This document shows, piece after piece, positions 1-5,422 of a DNA stretch of 5,422 nt. The translations under genes and the position numbers were made by a program. The notes beneath the pieces were generated by a model. It did no database searches. It was given only the letters and a program-made list of their open reading frames with translations, and was not told where the DNA came from. This DNA comes from Desulfobacterales bacterium (GTDB lineage: Bacteria; Desulfobacterota; Desulfobacteria; Desulfobacterales; UBA5852). Location: positions 1-5,422 of the forward strand of contig JAERRP010000578.1 in the NCBI GenBank assembly GCA_016735415.1. Reading direction: 5' to 3'. Position 1 is the first letter of the stretch, and the number at the start of each line of letters is the position of its first letter.

Positions 1-128
1 ACCAGAAAATTGATCAGGTAGGCCTGCCAGGCCCTTTGCGGGTCCCGGGTAAACAACTGAATGAGGAAGGTGACGATGCCGACAGCCACCAGTGCCAGAA
101 ACACTTTCCTGATGGGCGAGGTCTTCAT
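1..128 (-). CDS. actF: ActF-like quinol oxidoreductase membrane subunit, N-terminal part only (cut by window edge)
   Basis: The first 42 codons are present and the gene continues past the left edge. The ATG at 128-126 starts a peptide MKTSPIRKVFLALVAVGIV, then TFLIQLFTRDPQRAWQAYLI, then NFLV. Residues about 8-26 form a hydrophobic membrane helix. It is followed by a charged D-P-x-R-A-W-x-x-Y-L-I-N-F stretch, which resembles the start of ActF, the second quinone-binding NrfD-like subunit of alternative complex III; ActC carries a similar G-W-G-T-Y-L-I-N-F-V-F stretch at its residues 60-70. An AAGG-rich Shine-Dalgarno region (GAAGGAAAGG, 151-142) lies 13 bases upstream, a little far but the only candidate, and no other in-frame start is seen. 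The gene starts 52 bases after actD. In classical act operons a cytochrome c gene (actE) lies between actD and actF; here there is no room for one. The call rests on a short fragment plus context, so another NrfD-type membrane protein is possible. Confidence 0.7.
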   Translation of the reverse strand, partial: MKTSPIRKVFLALVAVGIVTFLIQLFTRDPQRAWQAYLINFL

Positions 129-180
129 ATGTCGATGGCTACCTTTCCTTCTTGAACATGCCTGCCGATGCCGCCGGGGT

Positions 181-705
181 TCAGGCGGGTTGGGATAACA
201 CTTCCAGTTCGCTCACGAGGGCCCCGCGTTCTTTAAAAAACTCGTGCAGTTCGGCCGCGCGCGCCGGGTCACAGGCCACCGTAATACCGTAATGCTCACC
301 GGAGCAGCGCGGATCGTATTCGGTCAAGCCGGCGTAGTCCGGCAGTCCGCCGATGTTGATCAAACCGATGACGTTGCCGAAAATGGAGAACAGGACCGTG
401 AATTCGAAACCCACGATAAAAAAGGGCACCAGGGCCACAATCGGTTTGCCGCTGACAATCAGGTCCCACTGGACGGCCGTATAGGCGGCGAACAGAAACC
501 CGAAGAAAAAGCCGATAATGCCGCCGGCCAGGGTAAAATGCCCCACCTTGCTTTTGGGCAGATCCAGGGCGGCGGCGATCTTGTGGTTGGGGATCGGGCT
601 GTGAACCCGGACGACCGACCAGGGCGAAGTTTTAAACGCTTCGAGCGTATCGATCACCTGATTGGGATCTTTGAACAGCCCCATCAAACGTCTTTCGGCC
701 GGCAT
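181..705 (-). CDS. actD: ActD, DUF3341 subunit of alternative complex III
   Basis: This 174-residue protein is the small ActD subunit, a membrane-anchored structural part of alternative complex III with no known cofactor. The soluble N-terminal part (residues 1-55, with R-L-M-G-L-F-K-D and later H-S-P-I-P, typical of DUF3341) is followed by two membrane helices at about 56-78 and 91-117. The loop between them carries S-G-K-P (85-88), and helix two begins P-F-F-I-V-G-F-E-F-T-V-L; I recognise both as family features. A soluble tail follows from about 120. The ATG at 705-703 is preferred because GGAGG (714-710) sits 4 bases upstream, overlapping the end of actC. Met8 (684-682) is an alternative start but lacks a clear ribosome site. 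The gap to actC is only 9 bases, which argues for cotranscription and coupled translation. Length is close to the usual 170-200 residues. Heme-binding Cys-x2-Cys-His is absent, as expected. Confidence 0.9.
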   Translation of the reverse strand: MPAERRLMGLFKDPNQVIDTLEAFKTSPWSVVRVHSPIPNHKIAAALDLPKSKVGHFTLAGGIIGFFFGFLFAAYTAVQWDLIVSGKPIVALVPFFIVGFEFTVLFSIFGNVIGLINIGGLPDYAGLTEYDPRCSGEHYGITVACDPARAAELHEFFKERGALVSELEVLSQPA

Positions 706-708
706 AGG

Positions 709-715
709 CCCTCCC
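709..715 (-). promoter_or_regulatory. ribosome binding site of actD at the actC stop
   Basis: GGGAGGG on the minus strand begins at the last base of the actC TAG stop and lies 3 to 4 bases before the actD ATG. It selects the ATG at 705-703 over the internal Met8. The very short spacer is slightly unusual. Confidence 0.6.
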
Positions 716-2010
716 TATTCCAGCAATTCTTTGACTTCCGTCATGGAGACCGAAGGCATGTGTTTGACGAAGAGACAGAAGAGAAAGAAAAACAGGCTGA
801 AGCTTCCAAGCATGATGCCGAATTCGATCAGGGACGGGGTGAACAACCCCCAGGCATGGGGGATGAAGTCCCGCGCCACACTGGTGATGATAATGACGAA
901 ACGTTCGTACCACATCCCGATATTGACCAGGATTGAAATCACCAACAGGGCCGCAATGCTGGTGCGTATCTTTTTAAAAAAGAAAAGCAGCGGGATGATG
1001 GTGTTGCAGATCGCCATGATCCAGAACCCCACTGCATAGTCGCCGGTGGGGCGGTAGTGGAAGATGTACTGCTCCAGGGGGTTTTGGCTGTACCAGGCCA
1101 TAAAAAACTCCGTGCCGTAGGCAAATGCCACGATCAGGCCGGTAAAGACAATGGTTTTGGCAATGCTCTCCAGGACGTGGGTCGTGATGATCTGCTGGTA
1201 ATTGAAAATTCGGCGCAGGGGGATCATCAGCGTCAACACCATGGCCAGCCCGGAATGAATCGCGCCGGCCACGAAGTAGGGGGCGAAAATGGTGGTATGC
1301 CAGCCGGGGACGACGCCCAGGGCAAAATCCCAGGACACCACGCTGTGCACGGAGATGACCAGCGGGGTGGCCAGCGCGGCGAAAAAGAGATAGCCGCGGG
1401 TATAGTGGCGCCACTGCTCGAACCGGCCGGTCCAGCCCATGGAAAGGACGGTGAAGACTTTCTTGCGGAAACCGGTGGCGTGGTCGCGGACGATGGCCAG
1501 GTCGGGCAGCATGCCGGTGTACCAGAAAAGGGAGCTGACGGTCAGGTAGGTGCTGATGGCCACCACGTCGAACATGAGCGGCGACTGGAAATTGGGCCAG
1601 AGGTTGCGCTGGTTGGGAAACGGCAGCATGAAGTAGACCATCCAGGCCCGCCCCAGGTGGACAAAGGGGAAAAGCCCGGCCGTGCAGACCGCGAAGATGG
1701 TCATGGTTTCGGCGGCCCGGGCGATGGGGTTGCGCCAGCCGACCCGGAAGAGGTGCAGAATGGCCGATATCAAGGTGCCGGAATGGGCGATCCCGACCCA
1801 GAAGACAAAGTTGATCAGGTAGGTGCCCCAGCCCACGGGGTTGTTCATGCCGGCCACGCCGATACCGACGAAGATCTGGTACAGCCAGCAGGCGGCGCCC
1901 GTGAGGATCCCACAGAAAAGCAGGGCGATCAGGGTCCAGTAGCCTTTGCCGGCGGGCTTCAGCGTGTTGAGGACGGTCTGGTCAACCTGGGCAAAGGTCA
2001 GATCGGACAT
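715..2010 (-). CDS. actC: ActC, NrfD/PsrC-family quinol-interacting membrane subunit
   Basis: This 431-residue polytopic protein is the main quinol-binding subunit of alternative complex III. About ten membrane helices can be picked out, near residues 25-50, 60-88, 103-128, 145-165, 205-225, 242-263, 282-305, 325-346, 350-378 and 395-416. This is the ActC pattern, longer than the eight helices of plain NrfD. A-H-S-G at 75-78 recurs as I-H-S-G at 251-254, in line with the two four-helix bundles of the NrfD fold. Polar residues in conserved-looking settings include H118-L-G-R121, D170 after G-M-L-P, H222 and W227-D228, and E369-R370; some probably line the quinol or proton path, but I cannot assign them from this sequence alone. 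The ATG at 2010-2008 follows the actB stop by 6 bases, and AGGAGG (2027-2022), inside the end of actB, serves as its Shine-Dalgarno with an 11-base spacer. It presumably receives electrons from quinol and hands them to the ActB iron-sulfur domain. Confidence 0.93.
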   Translation of the reverse strand: MSDLTFAQVDQTVLNTLKPAGKGYWTLIALLFCGILTGAACWLYQIFVGIGVAGMNNPVGWGTYLINFVFWVGIAHSGTLISAILHLFRVGWRNPIARAAETMTIFAVCTAGLFPFVHLGRAWMVYFMLPFPNQRNLWPNFQSPLMFDVVAISTYLTVSSLFWYTGMLPDLAIVRDHATGFRKKVFTVLSMGWTGRFEQWRHYTRGYLFFAALATPLVISVHSVVSWDFALGVVPGWHTTIFAPYFVAGAIHSGLAMVLTLMIPLRRIFNYQQIITTHVLESIAKTIVFTGLIVAFAYGTEFFMAWYSQNPLEQYIFHYRPTGDYAVGFWIMAICNTIIPLLFFFKKIRTSIAALLVISILVNIGMWYERFVIIITSVARDFIPHAWGLFTPSLIEFGIMLGSFSLFFFLFCLFVKHMPSVSMTEVKELLE

Positions 2011-2016
2011 GGGGTA

Positions 2017-4962
2017 TCAAACCTCCTGAACCACTTTTTTAAGATAGATCACCGCCGGCTTCGTGTTGACATAGCCCATCACCTGATAGGCCCGCGGGTC
2101 GTCCACCAGCTTGCGCCCCCGGGTCTCGGGGTCCATCAGGCTGCCGAAGGTGATGGCGTCGGTGGGGCAGGTCTGCATGCAGGCAGTCACCACCTCCCCG
2201 TCGCGGATGGCCCGCTTTTCATTTTTGGCCAGATTGTGGGCGCTTTTGATGCGCTGGATGCAGAAGGAGCATTTCTCCATGACGCCTTTGGCCCGCACGG
2301 TCACGTCCGGGTTCAACTGCAGGTCGAGCGGCTGGGGCCATTGCCAAGTGTACCAGTTGAAGCGGCGAACCTTGTAGGGGCAGTTCTGGGAGCAGAAGCG
2401 GGTGCCGATACAGCGGTTGTAAATCTGGTTGTTGAGCCCTTCCTTGCTGTGGTGGGGGGCGTAGACCGGACAGACGGCTTCGCAGGGGGCGTTGTCGCAG
2501 TGCTGGCACATCATCGGCAGAAATGTGACCCGGGTCCCCGTTTCTTCATCCAGATAACGCTGAATCTGCAGCCAGGCCATTTCACGGCCTTCCAGAATGC
2601 GTTCCTCGTGAACGATGCCGATATTGTTTTCGGCATAGCAGGCTGCCGCGCAGGCGTTGCAGCCGATGCAGCGGTCGAGATCCACCACCATGGCCCAGCG
2701 GTAATCCTTATGATCGTGGGGCGGGTAGAAATCCCGCCGGGCGTCGTAGCCCTCGGGAATCGGCAGGGTCAGCGGGAAATCCCACATGGTCAGCCCTTCC
2801 CCGTGCTCGGCTGAACCGTGGCGAACCTGCTTGAGGGGTATGGACAGGGCGATTTTGCGATCGTGTTGAATACGACTGCCGTCAATGTGGGCCAGGCGCA
2901 TCGATTTTCCGGTGTCCTGGATCGTAAGCCCGGCCGTAACGTTGACCGGTGCGCCGTCCAGCGGCCCGGTCGCAGCCGGAAGGAGCTGAAACGGGTTGGC
3001 ACCCCGGTTGCGGGCAAAGCGTCCGTAAGCACTGTGGCCCATGCCGGCGGTCATCATCAGGACCCCGGGGGCGACGCCCGCCCAGGTGTAGACCGGCGCT
3101 TCGATTTGAACCGTCTTGTTTTTCAGGGCCACCACCTGGCCCTGGGCGGTGCCCAGGTCGACAGCGGTTTCCGGATGCATGACGACGGGCGACTGCCAGG
3201 TCACCTGGGTCAGGCTGTCGGGAATCTCATTGAGCCAGGCGCGATTGGCCCCGCGTCCGTCCAGGAAGCGGATGGACGGCGCGGCGATGAATACCGTTTC
3301 GCGCGGCGGGGGCGTTATCCGGCCGAAGACCGTATCCAGAAAATCCGGATCGATGGCGGACGGGTCGCTCGGGCCTTCGCCGGCCACCCGCTGCGAGAAC
3401 AGGCCGCCGGTCTGAAAGGTCCGGACCCAGCCTGCGGCGGAGAATATGCCGTGGTGCGCCTTCAGGGATTGGGCCAGGTAGGCTTTGTAATTCGTGGCCG
3501 GCGGCGAGGTGTCGAAAGCCGTTCTTAAAAGAAGATCGCCCAGGGCCGGGGCCTCGGTCAGTCGGCCCATGGCCGGCTGCTGAATTCCGGTCGCGCCGGA
3601 AACCGTGCCGTACTCATCCCAGGTTTCAAGGGGTAGGCGTACCGGCAGGATCAGGTCGGCGCGCGCGGCGGTTTCGTCCATACAGCCGGACAGACTGATG
3701 ACAAAGGACCGGGGCTGCTCGAAAACAGCGGCGGCCTCGCTGGCGGGCGCAAGGGCGTAAACCGGGTTGGCATTGTGGACCAGGACCACGTCCGCTTGCC
3801 CGTCGCGCATGTCCCGCAGCAGGTCCAGGATGGCGGACCGGCGTGCCGCGGTCTCCACCCGGTAGCGCCGCCCGAATTCCAGGAGCGGCATTTCCGGATT
3901 CAGAATGCGATTCAAGAGGTTGACCGCCAGATCGGTCGGCAGACTGTTCATTCCGGCGGCGGCGGCCCCGGTTCCCAGCACGAGCGGGTTTTCGGCCTGG
4001 AAGAGCCGGTTGGCCAGTTGATCGTACTGCGCTGCGGTAATGCTGCTGCGGTCAACGACGTTTTCGCGGGTAAAGGGGGTGATGATATCCTCCAGCCGGC
4101 GGCGCAGCGAATAGGGCAGATGATCGGCCCGCCCGACGTCCAGTGCCACCTGAAGCATGCCCAGGGCCACGACGGCTTCGGTACCGGGCCGGCAGGCCAG
4201 CCAGGCGTCCGCGTTGGCGCCGGTCAGCGATTGAAACGGGCTGACCTGAAAAAAGAGCCCTTTGCGGTTCTGATGCAGTCCGTGCATGGCTTTGAACCGG
4301 CGGGCGTATTCCACCGGGGACAGCCAGGTTTCAAGAAAGTCGGCGCCGAAGGATACCAGGACATCTGCATCCTGCATCCGATATGCGAAGAGACCGTCGA
4401 TGCCGAAAACGGCGGCATTGGCGGTTTTCAGGGATTCGTAGGCAAAGGGTTCGAAAACCGTGGGGCCGTCGGAATTCCAGTTGGCCAGGGCCGTCCGGGC
4501 CAGTCCCTGAAGGGTTGCGCCCATGACATCGGTTAAAAAGCGCACGCGATCGGTGCCCCGGCGGGCGGCGGCCGCGGTTTTCGTGTGCATTATCGCCTCG
4601 GCCTCGGAAAAGGAGATCGTACGCCAGCGTCCGTTTTCCTTCAGCTGCGGCGAGCGGATGCGATCGGGATCATACACGCCCTGCAGGGCGGCCTGGCCGC
4701 GCATGCAGAGTTTGCCCCGGTTGACCGGGTGGGACGGGTTGCCTTCCAGCTTGATGACACGGCCTTCACGGTTTTTGGCAATCAGGCCGCAGCCGGACGG
4801 GCATTCCCGGCAGGTGGAGGCATACCATTGGGGCTGCCCGGTCACCATATTGTCGGGGGCATGCACCAGGGTGAAAAGCTTGCGATCGGGGTCGGGCGAA
4901 CAGCCGGCGGCAAAGGAGATGCTGCCCATACCGGCAATTTTGATGAAGGTTCGACGATCCAT
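2017..4962 (-). CDS. actB: ActB, molybdopterin-oxidoreductase-like / four-cluster ferredoxin fusion, Tat exported
   Basis: This 981-residue protein is the iron-sulfur subunit of alternative complex III. Residues 2-8 (D-R-R-T-F-I-K) are a twin-arginine export signal, and A-A-G-C21 is a possible lipobox. Residues about 45-680 form a molybdopterin-oxidoreductase-like domain. It begins with C51-x2-C54-x3-C58 and C86-M-R-G, an intact N-terminal [4Fe-4S] motif, and then runs through Y-x-S-L, V-L-V-S-F-G-A-D-F-L (201-210) and L-P-x-x-x-P-x-E-T-W-D-E (439-450). Residues about 755-975 are a ferredoxin-like domain with C765-x2-C768-x2-C771-x3-C775, C819-x2-C822-x4-C827-x3-C831, C851-x2-T854-x2-C857-x3-C861, and C898-x2-C901 with C928-x3-C932. 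T854 in place of Cys predicts one [3Fe-4S] beside three [4Fe-4S] clusters, the ACIII signature. Fusion of both domains separates it from two-gene PsrA/PsrB or QrcB/QrcC systems. An in-frame TGA six codons upstream (4980-4978) fixes the start. It heads the operon; no actA is seen before it. Whether it binds a molybdenum cofactor cannot be told; known ActB does not. Confidence 0.93.
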   Translation of the reverse strand: MDRRTFIKIAGMGSISFAAGCSPDPDRKLFTLVHAPDNMVTGQPQWYASTCRECPSGCGLIAKNREGRVIKLEGNPSHPVNRGKLCMRGQAALQGVYDPDRIRSPQLKENGRWRTISFSEAEAIMHTKTAAAARRGTDRVRFLTDVMGATLQGLARTALANWNSDGPTVFEPFAYESLKTANAAVFGIDGLFAYRMQDADVLVSFGADFLETWLSPVEYARRFKAMHGLHQNRKGLFFQVSPFQSLTGANADAWLACRPGTEAVVALGMLQVALDVGRADHLPYSLRRRLEDIITPFTRENVVDRSSITAAQYDQLANRLFQAENPLVLGTGAAAAGMNSLPTDLAVNLLNRILNPEMPLLEFGRRYRVETAARRSAILDLLRDMRDGQADVVLVHNANPVYALAPASEAAAVFEQPRSFVISLSGCMDETAARADLILPVRLPLETWDEYGTVSGATGIQQPAMGRLTEAPALGDLLLRTAFDTSPPATNYKAYLAQSLKAHHGIFSAAGWVRTFQTGGLFSQRVAGEGPSDPSAIDPDFLDTVFGRITPPPRETVFIAAPSIRFLDGRGANRAWLNEIPDSLTQVTWQSPVVMHPETAVDLGTAQGQVVALKNKTVQIEAPVYTWAGVAPGVLMMTAGMGHSAYGRFARNRGANPFQLLPAATGPLDGAPVNVTAGLTIQDTGKSMRLAHIDGSRIQHDRKIALSIPLKQVRHGSAEHGEGLTMWDFPLTLPIPEGYDARRDFYPPHDHKDYRWAMVVDLDRCIGCNACAAACYAENNIGIVHEERILEGREMAWLQIQRYLDEETGTRVTFLPMMCQHCDNAPCEAVCPVYAPHHSKEGLNNQIYNRCIGTRFCSQNCPYKVRRFNWYTWQWPQPLDLQLNPDVTVRAKGVMEKCSFCIQRIKSAHNLAKNEKRAIRDGEVVTACMQTCPTDAITFGSLMDPETRGRKLVDDPRAYQVMGYVNTKPAVIYLKKVVQEV
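2022..2027 (-). promoter_or_regulatory. ribosome binding site of actC inside the end of actB
   Basis: A full AGGAGG on the minus strand lies within the last codons of actB, 11 bases before the actC ATG. It supports the chosen actC start and suggests translational coupling between actB and actC. Confidence 0.7.
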
Positions 4963-4974
4963 AATAAGTATGAG

Positions 4975-4979
4975 CCCTC
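4975..4979 (-). promoter_or_regulatory. ribosome binding site of actB
   Basis: GAGGG on the minus strand lies 12 bases before the actB ATG. The spacing is longer than ideal, which suggests moderate translation. The site overlaps the in-frame TGA stop (4980-4978) that excludes an earlier actB start. Confidence 0.55.
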
Positions 4980-5009
4980 AGTCAGGTCGATACGAAGCGG
5001 TTAAGGGTT

Positions 5010-5024
5010 GGATCGAACAGATCC
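5010..5024 (-). repeat. leader hairpin 2 (5-bp inverted repeat)
   Basis: On the minus strand GGATC (5024-5020) pairs with GATCC (5014-5010) around a 5-base loop TGTTC. It shares 5021-5024 with hairpin 1, so it is an alternative fold. No T run follows it, so it is not an intrinsic terminator. Confidence 0.35.
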
Positions 5025-5048
5025 CGAAACGACTTCAGGACTCGGGAT
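5021..5048 (-). repeat. leader hairpin 1 (7-bp inverted repeat)
   Basis: On the minus strand ATCCCGA (5048-5042) pairs perfectly with TCGGGAT (5027-5021) around a 14-base loop. It lies within the predicted actB leader. Its 3' arm overlaps the 5' arm of a second hairpin at 5010-5024, so both cannot form together. A 7-bp repeat may occur by chance. Confidence 0.4.
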
Positions 5049-5098
5049 GCAGTGGTCCGCTGGCAGGTAAGAATAATTCGCAGCTGAGATACTATAAT

Positions 5099-5127
5099 TT
5101 TATACCGAACCCCTTGCAGGGTGTCAA
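5099..5127 (-). promoter_or_regulatory. sigma70-type promoter driving the act operon
   Basis: Read on the minus strand, TTGACA (5127-5122) is a perfect -35 box. It is followed by a 17-base spacer and TATAAA (5104-5099), five of six matches to the -10 consensus, then an AT-rich run TTATAGTAT. The near-consensus boxes and ideal spacing predict a strong housekeeping promoter. It faces actB, has no other gene in between, and sits in a local AT-rich dip within GC-rich DNA. Confidence 0.8.
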
Positions 5128-5135
5128 GACGCCGC

Positions 5136-5151
5136 CTCTGAAAAATCAGAG
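5136..5151. repeat. 16-bp palindrome upstream of the -35 box, possible operator
   Basis: CTCTGA (5136-5141) and TCAGAG (5146-5151) are perfect inverted half-sites around AAAA. The centre is about 52 bases upstream of the predicted transcription start and eight bases separate the palindrome from the -35 box, a position used by transcription activators. No run of T follows it on either strand, so it does not look like an intrinsic terminator. The regulator is unknown. Confidence 0.45.
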
Positions 5152-5156
5152 AGGCC

Positions 5157-5422
5157 GAGGTTTTCTACCCGGTCCGTCCCTAAACCGGCGCCAGATGCCT
5201 GTTTGCAAGGAGCAAATGCTCAAAACACAATTATCTTTTCTTCACATAGGGGGTCCTTCATAGGGGCCATTCGATTCCCGCAGGATGCCGGAACCATCAA
5301 CACGGGAAGGGACCTGACGCGCGCAAGATCGGCCGCGGCCTGATTTCAACGGCGGGGCAGGGTGTGGGGGGGCGCCCCCCGAAAAAATTTGGCGGGCTCC
5401 CCTTCGGGTTCGGCCCGGGGCG
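5157..5422. other. gene-free region upstream of the act promoter, with GC-rich palindromes at the edge
   Basis: No supportable gene is seen on either strand. The minus-strand frame open from the right edge to a TGA at 5299-5297 spells a Pro/Gly-rich peptide of about 41 residues without recognisable features. The right end holds palindromes: GGCCGCGGCC (5331-5340), GGGGGGCGCCCCCC (5367-5380), and CGGGC (5393-5397) pairing with GCCCG (5413-5417) around a smaller CC-TTCG-GG hairpin. This may be the edge of an interspersed repeat or a structured RNA, but I do not recognise the family. Confidence 0.4.

Larger units (their letters stand above)
4963..5092 (-). promoter_or_regulatory. predicted untranslated leader of the act operon
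   Basis: A start of transcription about seven bases past the predicted -10 would fall near 5092, giving a leader of roughly 130 bases before the actB ATG. It holds a weak Shine-Dalgarno GAGGG (4979-4975) with a 12-base spacer. Two inverted repeats share four bases: ATCCCGA (5048-5042) with TCGGGAT (5027-5021), and GGATC (5024-5020) with GATCC (5014-5010). No known riboswitch class is recognised. The leader boundaries follow only from the promoter prediction. Confidence 0.5.

Noticed and set aside
244..936. Plus-strand open frame of 230 codons opposite actD and the end of actC.
   Set aside because: Low-complexity charged product, fully antisense to conserved genes; no recognisable motif.
1057..2814. 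Plus-strand open frame of 585 codons antisense to actC and the 3' part of actB.
   Set aside because: It is a shadow of well-supported genes in GC-rich DNA. Its product is rich in Gly, His, Asp, Pro and Val with no domain, and it has no ribosome site of note.
4523..5263. Plus-strand open frame of 246 codons running from within actB across the act promoter.
   Set aside because: It is antisense to the conserved ActB N-terminus and crosses the promoter and leader; the product has no family features.
5216..5263. Tiny plus-strand frame MLKTQLSFLHIGGPS preceded by AAGGAG.
   Set aside because: The spacer to the ATG is only 3 bases, there are only 15 codons, and nothing recognisable follows. Chance is the simplest explanation.
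5366..5390. G/C palindrome followed by GAAAAAATTT, considered as an intrinsic terminator.
   Set aside because: On the plus strand the stem is followed by A rather than T, and on the minus strand the T run precedes the stem. Neither orientation fits a terminator.
5297..5422. Minus-strand frame open from the right edge to a TGA, possibly the C-terminus of an upstream gene.
   Set aside because: The peptide is a Pro/Gly/Arg-rich stretch dictated by GC-rich palindromes and resembles no protein family; the strong promoter that follows argues against readthrough from an operon partner.

Overview
The window carries most of an alternative complex III (ACIII, Act) type operon. All genes are on the minus strand and are read from the right end of the window toward the left. 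The order is actB (4962-2017), actC (2010-715), actD (705-181) and the first 42 codons of an actF-like gene that runs off the left edge (128-1). Gaps between the genes are 6, 9 and 52 bases, so one transcript is likely.

ACIII is a membrane-bound quinol oxidoreductase related to the complex iron-sulfur molybdoenzyme (CISM) family. It passes electrons from quinol to a periplasmic acceptor and replaces the bc1 complex in many bacteria. Here ActB supplies the exported molybdopterin-oxidoreductase-like domain fused to a four-cluster ferredoxin domain. ActC and the ActF-like protein are the polytopic NrfD/PsrC-family subunits that handle quinol. ActD is the small two-helix DUF3341 subunit. Two heme-bearing parts of the classical complex are not visible: no multiheme cytochrome (ActA) precedes actB, and no monoheme cytochrome (ActE) lies between actD and the actF-like gene. 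ActB also keeps an N-terminal Cys-x2-Cys-x3-Cys-x27-Cys motif, which as I recall canonical ActB proteins have lost.

From 4963 to 5422 there is no supportable gene. This part holds a strong sigma70-type promoter facing actB (-35 TTGACA, 17-base spacer, -10 TATAAA at 5127-5099). A 16-bp palindrome sits just upstream of the -35. The leader of about 130 bases contains two hairpins that exclude each other. The last 90 bases are a very GC-rich cluster of palindromes of unknown nature.

The organism is Gram-negative in type (Tat export, sigma70 promoter, Shine-Dalgarno sites) with a GC-rich genome. A Desulfobacterota/deltaproteobacterial origin is plausible from the kind of ActB and the short gene set, but this is inference. 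Long open frames on the plus strand are antisense shadows of the act genes.
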